Below the pieces are notes generated by a model, which ran no database searches, was not told the DNA's origin, and saw nothing but the letters and a program-made list of their open reading frames with translations. A stretch of 64,000 nt of DNA, from contig JADJNY010000015.1 of the NCBI GenBank assembly GCA_016714045.1, positions 682,001 through 746,000 on the forward strand. The letters are read 5' to 3'. This document shows positions 1 through 8,396 of the stretch, one piece after another (position 1 is the stretch's first letter; every line of letters starts with the position of its first letter). The position numbers and the translations under genes are program-made. This stretch comes from Planctomycetota bacterium (GTDB lineage: Bacteria > Planctomycetota > UBA1135 > GCA-002686595).

Positions 1-78
1 GAGCGCATCGGCGTGCGCTTCGGCGAGCCCTTGTTGGCGCGCGGCCCGCTGCCGTGCTTCGACCCGTTGCTCGGGTAG
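1..78 (+). CDS. C-terminal end of a truncated protein, possibly a PlsC-like acyltransferase
   Basis: The first 25 codons of the window are open in frame 1 and end at TAG (76-78). They read ERIGVRFGEPLL...FDPLLG. A 'VRFGEPL' string near the C-terminus occurs in many 1-acyl-glycerol-3-phosphate acyltransferases, where it lies on a late beta strand, but it is too short to be diagnostic. The gene starts outside the window. The family name is a guess from one motif; that a coding region ends here is the safer part of the call. Confidence 0.35.
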   Translation, partial: ERIGVRFGEPLLARGPLPCFDPLLG

Positions 79-107
79 CTCGCTCGCATCACGGTGTCCC
101 CATGCGG

Positions 108-440
108 GAGGACGCGGAGCACACACGCCCCGACTCCCCGCGCCGACGAGAGCGTGCTCGCGGCCTAGCGCGTGCCGACCCGTTCGTGCCGCGCCACGGA
201 CGCGCGAGGCACAGTGCAGCACACACGCCCCGACGCCCCGCGCCGACGAGCGCGCGCTCGCGACCAACCGCGTGCGAACCCGATACAACCTCGCCACCGA
301 CGCGCGAGGAAACGCGCAGCACGCACGCGCCGACTCCTCGCCCGACGGGAGCGAGCTACTGACCGCCCGCGCGCGAATCCGCTCGTGCCATGCCACCGAA
401 CATGCGGGAGGACACTCAGCGCGCGCACGGTTCGACGTCG
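108..440. repeat. Degenerate tandem repeat, about 98-102 bp per unit, upstream of parA
   Basis: Three successive units begin with GAGG at 108, 206 and 306 (98, 100 and 102 bp), and a decaying fourth starts at 408. Shared blocks are a 'GCAGCACACACGCC'-like string about 10 bp into each unit, 'CGCGCCGACGAG', and an end like 'GCGCCACGGACGCGC'. CATGCGGGAGGAC occurs identically at 101-113 and 401-413. The rest of 79-951 has no convincing gene: codons in all frames are arginine/alanine-rich junk with no recognisable domain. Two DnaA-box-like words lie further on, one being TTCTCCACA at 669-677, one base from TTATCCACA. Confidence 0.6.
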
Positions 441-951
441 CGCGGCACCGGGCGCGGGGTCGCGACCGCGGGGGACACGTCCGCGCTCCAGAGGCGACCT
501 CGGCGGCGGCGGACGGAGTCGTTCCACTCCACGGCCATCGCGCCCAGGGTCCGCGCGGCCGCGCTCGGGCCGACTCGTCCCCCGCCGGTCTTCCACACGT
601 TCCACCAAAGATCCCCAAGGGCGGCAGCCGCGAGCGCCGCGCACGGCTTTCGCGCGCACACCGACGGGTTCTCCACACGCTGCGGGCGCCGGGTGGAGAG
701 CTCGAGCGCCGGGCGCGTCGGCGTGGGCGCCTCCCGAAGCCTCCATGTCACCGCCGACCCGCACATCGCCGCGTGCGCTTCGGCCCGCTGTGCCGCCGAC
801 GCTCCGCGCCGCGCCTCCGTTGCACGTTCGAAGGCCGGGCCGCCGACACCGCGACGAACTGCATCAAGGCGCGCGGGAACTGCTCCCGGATGCTTCGATC
901 GCCGCGCCGCGCGAGCTAGACTCCGCGCGGTCCAAGTTCGGTGGAGTCGGC

Positions 952-3756
952 ATGCGTCGCATCGCGGTGATCAATCAAAAAGGCGGAGTCGGCAAGACGA
1001 CGACGACCGCCAATCTCGGAGCCGCGCTCGCCGAACAAGGTCGCCGCGTCGTGCTCGTCGACATGGACGCGCAGGCGAACCTGTCGCTCTCGCTCGGAGT
1101 CGAGGCCCCGAGCGGCTCGCCGACGAGCTACACCGTGCTCGTGGGGGAGTCGACGTTCGCCGAGGCGCTGCAAGCGACCGCAATGCCGAACGTGTCGCTC
1201 CTGCCGAGCAACCTCGACCTCTCCGGCGCGGAGATGGAGCTCGCGAGCCAGATCGGCCGCGAGTTCCTGTTGCGCGACGCGCTGCAGGCGTGGGACTCCG
1301 CCTACCGCAAGGAACACGGCCGCGCGCCCGCCGACTACGTGCTCTTCGACTGCCCGCCGAGCCTCGGCTTGCTCGCGATCAACGCGCTCGCCGCGTCGGG
1401 CGAGGTGCTCATCACGCTGCAGACCGAGTTCCTCGCGCTGCAGGGCATGAGCAAGCTCGTCGAGGTCGTTCAGCTCCTGCGCCGGCGATTGAACCCCGAG
1501 CTCGTCATCACGGGCATCCTCCCGTGCCTGTACGAAAGCCGCGTGCGGCTCGCGCGCGAGGTGCTCGGCGAGATCAAGAAGTACTTCCCGGGACAGGTCT
1601 TCCCCGTCCCGATCCGCAGCAACGTGAAGCTCGCCGAAGCGCCGAGCTTCGGCCAGACGATCCTCCAGTACGCGCCCGACTCGATCGGCGCGACGGACTA
1701 CCGCTGCGCCGCGCGCGACGTGCTGCGCATGGAAGCGCGCGACCCGGACCTCGCGGGGCTGCCGCCGTTCCGCGCGGAGGTGCTGGCTGGCACGAACCAC
1801 GCCGAGCTCGCGCGCGACGCCGCGCAGCCCGTGCGCACGCCGACGAAGAACGCCGCGACCTCGACGGCGACGAAGAGCTCGACGCCCGCTCCGACGCCGA
1901 CGGTGGACGTGCCCGTCACGCCCGCCGCGGCGGCGATGGTCCGCGACTCGGCGGCGTCCGCGAATGAAGCGCCGAAGCCCGCGCCCGCGAAGCGCGCGGG
2001 AGCTCCGCCGGCGAGCCCGAGCCGCGGCGCTGAACACGCGGACGCGAAGCTCACGGACGCGCCTGCTGCACCTGTCGCGTCCACTCCCGTCGCGCGGCCG
2101 TCCATCACGCCGTCCACTCCCGTCGCCCCGTCACCCGCAGCGAAGAAGGCTCCGCTCGCGGCTCCCGAACGCGTCGCATCGCGACCGACCGAGCCCCCGT
2201 CGAAGGCGAGCGAAACGGTCGCGCCGCAACCGACTCCGAGCTCGAAGCGCGGACCGAAGCGCGCGACAGAGCCCACGGTCGAGGTACGTCCCGTGCCGCC
2301 GACGAGCACCGCGAGCCCGCGTGCGGAAGCGGCGCTCCCGATCGCGCCGCGCGCGCAGCCGACGCCCGCCGCTCCGATCGCACCGGCACCTGGCTCCAGC
2401 CTCTCGTCCGCCGAAGCCGCGTCGACGCCGAAGGGGGCGAAGACGAAGCGCGCGACGACGAGCCCGCCCGCTTCGACGCCCGCCGCGAAGGCGCCGACGA
2501 ACACGCCGCAGCTCGAACCCGAGCGACCCGTGGCGTCCCGCGAGAGCGCGAGCGCGCCCATGCCTCCACCCGCGGTCGAGTCGACGAAGGGAGCCACCTC
2601 GACGCGCGCCCCGGCGACGAAGCACGACGCAGAGGCTTCGACCGCGCCGAACGTCGGCGCGCGCGCCGCGTCGAAGACGGCCTCCGCCGCGCTCGAGCGC
2701 GAAGCGCGCAAGGCGCGCCTCGATCGAACGGCGTCGACGGTCGCGGGCGATGCGCCGCCTTCACCCGAGCACGGCGTTCTCGTCCCCGCGCCGCGCGGCG
2801 GCCCGGCGCCCGCAAACGCTCCGAAGAACGCTTCGAGCGCGAAGGACCATGCGTTGGACGCGCGCGCGACGCCGCGTCGTGTCGAAGCCGAGTCCGCGCA
2901 CACCGCGGAAGCGCCGTCGAGCTCGGAGACGATCACGCCCGCGCGCAAGGCCGCGCCGAACGCGAAGCCGAAGACCGCACCGGGAACGAGCGACACGCGT
3001 CCGCACGCCAACGAGACGCCGAGCGCCAAGCCCGCGGCGCGTGAATCCGCCACGCACCGCACGACGTCGACACCCCCGCCGTCGAACGACCGCCCGGCGG
3101 AGGTCGTTCCCGCGAAGCCGCCGACGACGAACGCACCCGCGGAGCCTGCCAACCGCGCGCTGAAGACCGAGCAAGACCTCGGCGAGCGTGCGACCTCGAC
3201 GCCGCAGGCGACGCCCGCGACCACGGAAACCGCGCAGCCCGCGACGAAGGCGACACGCGACGCGGCCGAGTCCGCCGGGCCCACGCCGAGGACGGAGCGC
3301 GACGCACCCGAGCCCGCGAAGGCCACGCGGGAGGCCGACGAACGCTCGAACTCCGCGACGAAGACCACGCGCGATGCCAAGGAGCCTGCGACGAAGGCGA
3401 AGCGCGGCACGCCCCACACCGCGAGCTCCGAGACGCAGACGACGCGCGAATCCACAGCGGCCACGAAGGACGCGACGAAGGCCGAACGCGGCGCGGCCGG
3501 GACCGCGAACTCCGCGACGCAGGCGACGCACGGCCCCGTCGAGGCCACGAAGCCCGCCGCGAAGTCGCACCGCGAGCCCGCCGAGACCGTGAAGCCCGCG
3601 CCGAAGGCGACGCGTGGACGCGCGGGCGCTCCCGTCGCGGCACGCGGCAGCGCGGCGCGGGACGACGAAGCGCAGCGCATCCTGCGCGCCGACGACTTGC
3701 CGCCGCTGCCGCCGGACGCGTTCGAGATGTTGACGAACTTCGACCTCGACTCATGA
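952..3756 (+). CDS. ParA-family ATPase with a very long disordered C-terminal tail
   Basis: The start is ATG 952, where the conserved MRRIAVINQKGGVGKTT begins; the frame is open far upstream but unlike protein. Residues 1 to about 265 are a full ParA/Soj ATPase: deviant Walker A KGGVGKTT (10-17), 'VDMDAQANLSLSLG' for the A' box, and 'LFDCPPSLGLL' for Walker B. ParA ATPases of this kind bind DNA nonspecifically when dimeric and move chromosomes, plasmids or protein clusters. From about 266 to 934 the protein is almost wholly A, P, T, K, S, E and R, with loose repeats such as TKATRDA/TKTTRDA, and ends in an acidic-hydrophobic tip (LPPLPPDAFEMLTNFDLDS). A typical ParA is 250-300 residues. No parB is in the window. 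It overlaps the next gene by 4 nt (ATGA at 3753). Confidence 0.85.
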   Translation: MRRIAVINQKGGVGKTTTTANLGAALAEQGRRVVLVDMDAQANLSLSLGVEAPSGSPTSYTVLVGESTFAEALQATAMPNVSLLPSNLDLSGAEMELASQIGREFLLRDALQAWDSAYRKEHGRAPADYVLFDCPPSLGLLAINALAASGEVLITLQTEFLALQGMSKLVEVVQLLRRRLNPELVITGILPCLYESRVRLAREVLGEIKKYFPGQVFPVPIRSNVKLAEAPSFGQTILQYAPDSIGATDYRCAARDVLRMEARDPDLAGLPPFRAEVLAGTNHAELARDAAQPVRTPTKNAATSTATKSSTPAPTPTVDVPVTPAAAAMVRDSAASANEAPKPAPAKRAGAPPASPSRGAEHADAKLTDAPAAPVASTPVARPSITPSTPVAPSPAAKKAPLAAPERVASRPTEPPSKASETVAPQPTPSSKRGPKRATEPTVEVRPVPPTSTASPRAEAALPIAPRAQPTPAAPIAPAPGSSLSSAEAASTPKGAKTKRATTSPPASTPAAKAPTNTPQLEPERPVASRESASAPMPPPAVESTKGATSTRAPATKHDAEASTAPNVGARAASKTASAALEREARKARLDRTASTVAGDAPPSPEHGVLVPAPRGGPAPANAPKNASSAKDHALDARATPRRVEAESAHTAEAPSSSETITPARKAAPNAKPKTAPGTSDTRPHANETPSAKPAARESATHRTTSTPPPSNDRPAEVVPAKPPTTNAPAEPANRALKTEQDLGERATSTPQATPATTETAQPATKATRDAAESAGPTPRTERDAPEPAKATREADERSNSATKTTRDAKEPATKAKRGTPHTASSETQTTRESTAATKDATKAERGAAGTANSATQATHGPVEATKPAAKSHREPAETVKPAPKATRGRAGAPVAARGSAARDDEAQRILRADDLPPLPPDAFEMLTNFDLDS

Positions 3757-4976
3757 CGCCGCAGACCGCGCCCGATCCCCAGGACGAGCGCCCGCGGTGC
3801 CGTGACGCGCAGGGCGGCGCCGCGCTGCGCATCGGCATCATCTGCCACCCGACCTACGGCGGGTCGGGCGTCGTCGCGAGCGAGCTCGCGCTGACGCTCG
3901 CCGCGCGCGGTCACTGCGTGCACCTCTTCTCGTACAGCGTCCCGCCGCGCCTCGCCCGCTCACCCGGCCCGGTGCAGATGCACGTCGCGCAGGGCATCCC
4001 GTACCCGCTGTTCCAATCGACGCCGCACGATCTCGCGATCGTCTCGTCGATCCTCAACCTGCACCGCGGCGAGGGCCTCGACATCCTTCACGCGCACTAC
4101 ACGATCCCGCACGCGGTCTCGGCCTACCTCGCGCGCGCCGCGGCCTTCTTCGACCCGGGTCACCGGGCGCCGCGCATGGTGACGACGCTGCACGGCACGG
4201 ACATCACGATCGTCGGCAACGATCCGTCCTATGCGCCGCTGACGCAGTTCGTGTTGCAGCAGTCGGACGCGGTCACGTCCGTCTCCGAGGACCTCGCGCG
4301 CCGGACGCGCGAGAACTTCTGCCTCGGCTACGGCGCGCCGTGCGCGATCGACGTCATCCCGAACTTCGTCGACACCGAGCTGTTCCACCCGCGTGCCGCC
4401 GGTGGCGCCACGCACGAGGTCCCGAGCGCCGTCCACGTGTCGAACTTCCGGCCGGTGAAGCGCGTCGCCTGGCTCCTGCGCGCCTTCGAGCTCGCGACGC
4501 GCGGCACGAACGCGCGGCTGACGCTCGTCGGCGACGGTCCCGATCAGAACGCGTGCCGCAACCTCGCGCGCGAGCTCGGGCTCGGAGAGCGCGTGCTCTT
4601 CCTCGGCGAGCGCGACGCGCTCCCGGAGCTGCTCGCGCCCGCGGACGTCTTCGTCCTCGCGTCGTCCGAGGAGTCGTTCGGCTTGAGCGCGCTCGAGGCG
4701 ATGTCGTGTGGAACGCCGGTCGTCGCGACGAACGTCGGCGGCGTCTCCGAGGTCGTCGACGACGGCGTGTCGGGGCTGCTCGCGCCGATGGACGACCTCG
4801 CGGGGTTCGCGGCGCGGCTGAAGGAGCTCCTGTTCGATCGCAAGCGCGCGCAGAGCATGGGCGCGACCGCGCGCGCCATCGCGGAGACGCGCTTCGCGCG
4901 CGGGACCGTCGTCGCGCGCTACGAGGCGCTCTACCGCCGGCTCCTCGAGCGCGAGCGCGTCGTGAACAAGGCGTGA
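3753..4976 (+). CDS. bshA: BshA-like glycosyltransferase (GT4), N-acetylglucosaminyl-malate synthase type
   Basis: The 407-residue product matches the bacillithiol-biosynthesis BshA pattern: 'IGIICHPTYGGSGVVASELA' near the start after about 25 extra residues, 'LDILHAHYTIPHA', 'TTLHGTDITIVGND', 'SDAVTSVSEDLARRT', 'IPNFVDTELF', and the GT4 donor site 'EESFGLSALEAMSCGTPVVATNVGG'. BshA joins UDP-GlcNAc to L-malate in the cytoplasm as the first step to bacillithiol. The HGTDIT and HYTIPHA signatures favour BshA over generic GT4 enzymes, but no other bsh gene is nearby, so the substrate remains inferred. Its ATG overlaps the parA stop, implying cotranscription and coupled translation. Confidence 0.8.
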   Translation: MTPQTAPDPQDERPRCRDAQGGAALRIGIICHPTYGGSGVVASELALTLAARGHCVHLFSYSVPPRLARSPGPVQMHVAQGIPYPLFQSTPHDLAIVSSILNLHRGEGLDILHAHYTIPHAVSAYLARAAAFFDPGHRAPRMVTTLHGTDITIVGNDPSYAPLTQFVLQQSDAVTSVSEDLARRTRENFCLGYGAPCAIDVIPNFVDTELFHPRAAGGATHEVPSAVHVSNFRPVKRVAWLLRAFELATRGTNARLTLVGDGPDQNACRNLARELGLGERVLFLGERDALPELLAPADVFVLASSEESFGLSALEAMSCGTPVVATNVGGVSEVVDDGVSGLLAPMDDLAGFAARLKELLFDRKRAQSMGATARAIAETRFARGTVVARYEALYRRLLERERVVNKA

Positions 4977-5013
4977 GCGAACGCGCGCGGCGCGCGAACG
5001 CCCCACGACGTCT

Positions 5014-6651
5014 TCAGCGCGGCTCCCAGCCCGCGCGACGCACGAGGAACGCGCGCAACCGACCGCGTTGGACGGCGTCGAGCACGACGTCGAGCCGCTC
5101 CTGCAGGACGAGGTTCGCGGGCACGTAGACGCTCGGCGCGAGGACCCACACCACGTCCTGCGTGACGCGCTGCCGCACCGGACGCACGCTCGTGTCGTAG
5201 ACCTCGCGCCAAGGCAAGGCGCGCGCGTCATAGGTGAGCGGCGCAATCGGTGTCGACGTGATCCACGCGCGCCCGACGTAGCCGAACTCGGGGAACGCGA
5301 AGGCTTGGAGCAACGGCCAGCACGCCACGACGACGGTGCGCTCGCGATCGAAGCGCTCCAGCCGGGTCGCGAGCTCCTGCGTCAGCAGGAGATCCTCGCG
5401 GTACTCCATCGAGCGTTCGAGGACGTGTCCGTCGTTCGTCACGAGCCCCGGCTCCGCCGCGCCCGCGAACGACCAACGGCTCCACACCTTCGGGTAGAAC
5501 CGCCCCGTGTGGTTCGCGACCTGCAGCACGAACGCCAGCGCGAGCGCGAACCGCAGCGCTCGGCTCGGGCTCCACGCGCGCGGCAGGAGCGCGAGCGGAA
5601 GCAGCAAGAGCACCGCGTACGGCTGCAGGAAGTAGCGCACGAGCGTGTTCGTGTACTGGCCGAAGAACGCGAAGTACGCGAGCACGAAGGTCGCGAGGCA
5701 CACGTGCGACCACCGCGCCGTTCCGCGCACCGCGCGCACGACGACGACCGTCGCGGCGAGCACGCTCGCGAGGGAGAGCACCGCGAACTCGGGCGCGATC
5801 CAGACGACGCGCAGCACGAGGTCCTCGAAGCCGCCGAGGAACTTCACGAACGCGGGGCCCGACGAGAAGCGTTGCGCGAGCACGACCTGCAGCACGAACA
5901 AGAGGACGAGGCCCCCGTGCGCCGCCACACCGCGCAGCGCGCTCGCACGTCCGGGGCAGGCTTCGACGCCGTCCGCACGCGCCAGCTTCGCGTCGGTCGA
6001 GATGCTGCGCGGGCGCCACGCGGCGAGCGCCAGCACGACTCCGTTCGCCGCCGCGACGACGACGCCGCGCGGCAGGATCAAGAGCGCGAGGAACGCGAAG
6101 CCCCAGGCCCGCGCCACACGACCGCGGACGAGCGCGACGAGCGACGCCAAAGTCGCGGCGCACAGCGGCATGTCCATGTTCATCTGCGCGGTGAGCGAGT
6201 GGAACAACGGCGCCGCGGCGAAGACGAACCCGAAGACGACGGCACAGCGCACGCCGAGGAGCCCGCGCGCGAGCTCGAACGCGCTCGCGGCGGTGGCCGC
6301 GGCGGAGACGAGCACGACGAGGTGCACGACGAGGAACACCGTGCGCGGCTCGAGCCCCGCCGCGTAGAGCGCGCCGATCGCGAGCGGGTACGGACTGAAC
6401 GGATAGACGTTCGGTCCGCCCTCCGGACACGTGCGCTCCTGGGTCAGGAGCCGCACCAAGTCGAAGTCGTGCTGCGCGAGCCAGAGACCCTGCGGGAACG
6501 CGCCGACGAGCGCGTCCCAGTACGGCGGATCGAAGAGGGCGCTCGCGTGAACGCAGGTCAGCGCGACCAACGCGAGGAGGAACGCCGTGCTCCAGGGTCG
6601 CCGCGCGCAGATCGCCGCGAGCGATGAGGTCGACGCGCGAGGAGCGCTCAC
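5014..6651 (-). CDS. Polytopic membrane protein, GT-C (PMT/ArnT-like) glycosyltransferase fold
   Basis: I place the start at GTG 6651; the frame stays open to 6780, but those 43 residues are basic and low in hydrophobicity. The ~545-residue product opens with a membrane helix (STAFLLALVALTCVHASALF) followed at once by 'DPPYWDALVGAFPQGLWL', an acidic residue in the first periplasmic loop typical of GT-C enzymes. About ten hydrophobic segments follow, then a soluble C-terminal region. GT-C proteins move sugars from polyprenyl-phosphate donors outside the membrane. Donor and acceptor cannot be read from sequence. It is convergent with the preceding gene. Confidence 0.65.
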   Translation of the reverse strand: MSAPRASTSSLAAICARRPWSTAFLLALVALTCVHASALFDPPYWDALVGAFPQGLWLAQHDFDLVRLLTQERTCPEGGPNVYPFSPYPLAIGALYAAGLEPRTVFLVVHLVVLVSAAATAASAFELARGLLGVRCAVVFGFVFAAAPLFHSLTAQMNMDMPLCAATLASLVALVRGRVARAWGFAFLALLILPRGVVVAAANGVVLALAAWRPRSISTDAKLARADGVEACPGRASALRGVAAHGGLVLLFVLQVVLAQRFSSGPAFVKFLGGFEDLVLRVVWIAPEFAVLSLASVLAATVVVVRAVRGTARWSHVCLATFVLAYFAFFGQYTNTLVRYFLQPYAVLLLLPLALLPRAWSPSRALRFALALAFVLQVANHTGRFYPKVWSRWSFAGAAEPGLVTNDGHVLERSMEYREDLLLTQELATRLERFDRERTVVVACWPLLQAFAFPEFGYVGRAWITSTPIAPLTYDARALPWREVYDTSVRPVRQRVTQDVVWVLAPSVYVPANLVLQERLDVVLDAVQRGRLRAFLVRRAGWEPR

Positions 6652-7020
6652 GGGCTCGCGCTCCGCATCGCGCGGATCGGGAGTCGCCCGGCGACGAGCG
6701 AACAGCCCGCTCCCTCCGGCAAGGCGCGACCGGAGCCCGCGACTCCCGCGCGCGCTCGACGCGCCTTGCCGGCCGAGCACGGCACGGGGAGCCCGCGGAT
6801 CAGGCGAGACGTGGTCGTCGCGTCGAAGGTGGACATGCTCGGGCGCGACAGCCTACGGCCACCACGTGCCGGGTCGAGATCACTCGAGCACCCCCGAAGG
6901 AACGAGAGCTGCGCCGAGTGGGGGCCGTCCGCCCGGGCGCGCTGCTCGAGACACCCCGCGAAGCGCCCCGGTCCGCGATGGACGAGACGCCCCCGCCCCG
7001 GGGACACTGGTCGCCGGACC

Positions 7021-8165
7021 ATGCCTCGTCTCCACCTCGACCACAACGCGACGACCCCGCTCCGCCCCGAGGCGCGAGCGGTGTTCCTGCGGGAGCTCGA
7101 CCGCCTCGGCGGCAACCCGTCGAGCGTCCACGCGTCGGGCCGGGCCGCGCGGGTGGTGCTCGACCTCGCGCGGGAGCAGACCGCCGCCGCCCTGGGCGTG
7201 CACGAGGACGAGATCGTCTTCACGAGCGGCGGCACGGAGTCGATCCATCTGGCCGTGCTCGGGTGCCTGCGCGCCGCGCCGTCGGGGTTGGGTCTCGTCA
7301 CGACCCAGGTCGAGCACTCCGCCGGGCTGGGCGCGGCGGAGCTCGCCGAGGCCGCGGGCCGACCCGTCGTCCGCATGGGCGTCGACGCCGCCGGGCGCCT
7401 CGAGCTGGACGAGCTCCGCCGCCGCCACGCCGGGGACCTCGCCCTGGTCTCGATCCAGACCGCGAACAACGAGGTCGGCACCGTCCATCCCGTCCCGCGG
7501 ATCGTCGAGCTCCTCCGCGCGCGCCCCGACCGGCCGCTCTTCCACACCGACGCCGTCCAGGCCTTGGGTCGGGTCCCGCTGCGCCTCGGAGAGAGCGGGG
7601 TGGACCTCGCCTCCTTCTCCGCGCACAAGCTCGGCGGCCCGCTCGGGGTCGGGATCCTCTATCGAAGGAAGGGAGTGCGCCTCGCGCCGCTCTTCCAAGG
7701 CGGAGGCCAGGAGGCCGGACTGCGCCCCGGCACCGAGAACGTCCCGGCGATCGCGGCCGCGGCCTGCGCGGTGGAGCTCGCCGTCGCGGAGACCACCCCG
7801 CAGGCCGCGAGCTGGCGCGCGCTGACCGCCGAGTTGTGGCACCAACTTCATCTCAGGATCCCGGATGTTCGCCTCAACGGACCAGCGATCGACGCGGACG
7901 ACCGTCTGCCCAACACCCTGAACGTGAGCTTGCCCTCGACGGACGCGTGCTCGTCGCGCGCCTCGACCTCGAAGGACTCGAGGTCAGCGCCGGCTCCGCA
8001 TGCGCGAGCGGATCGCTCGAACCTTCGCACGTTCTGCTCGCGATGGGCCGCACGCGCGACGACGCGCGCGCGGGTCTGCGGCTCTCGCTCGGTCGAACGA
8101 CGCGTGGAGAAGATGTCCACAACGCGGTGGAGATCTTGTCGAGAATCCGGCACGACTCGCGCTAA
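7021..8165 (+). CDS. Cysteine desulfurase (NifS/IscS class), frameshifted near 7933-7935
   Basis: From ATG 7021 the frame gives a typical PLP cysteine desulfurase: 'LHLDHNATTPLRPEA', 'NPSSVHASGRAAR', 'FTSGGTESIHLAVLG', 'TTQVEHSAG', 'IQTANNEVGTVHPV', the PLP-lysine motif 'SFSAHKLGGPLGVG' (Lys about 203) and 'LRPGTENVPAIA'. At about 7933 ('NTLNVSLPS') homology leaves this frame and resumes in another as 'DGRVLVARLDLEGLEVSAGSACASGS', which contains the active-site loop cysteine, ending with TAA at 8163-8165. Adding one C to the CCC at 7933-7935 restores one 380-residue protein. The enzyme supplies persulfide sulfur (or selenium) for Fe-S clusters and tRNA modification. Either a base-calling error or real inactivation is possible. 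Confidence 0.85.
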
Positions 8166-8221
8166 GCGCGCGTCGAGCACGACGCTTGCGCCGTCGACGT
8201 GAAGAGATGGGGAGCGTCTCG

Positions 8222-8249
8222 TTGACATCGCCTCCTCCCCGGCAACAAT
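8222..8249 (+). promoter_or_regulatory. Candidate sigma70-type promoter for dnaA
   Basis: A perfect -35 hexamer TTGACA (8222-8227) is followed after 16 bp by AACAAT (8244-8249, four of six matches to TATAAT). It lies about 150 bp before the dnaA start, in the 231-bp gap after the cysteine desulfurase gene. A perfect TTGACA is notable in DNA this GC-rich. No transcript data are available. Confidence 0.4.
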
Positions 8250-8396
8250 GCCGCTCCATCGACTCGCCACGAGGAGGAGGTTCCGGCGGAGCACACGGCT
8301 CCGCCCCTGCGTGCGGGAGGCGATGGGAGCGACCTCGTTCCCGGTGCCGGTGTCGAGTTCTTCGACACTGCCCCCAGCACGAATCGACACCCGACC

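Noticed and set aside
523..620. parS-like words (GTTCCAC) upstream of parA
   Set aside because: Only half-sites, no palindrome of the TGTTTCACGTGAAACA type; no parB nearby.
1698..3923. 741-codon open frame antisense to the parA tail
   Set aside because: GC-rich DNA with a low-complexity coding strand leaves long open frames opposite it; the product is S/A/G/V-rich with no domain.
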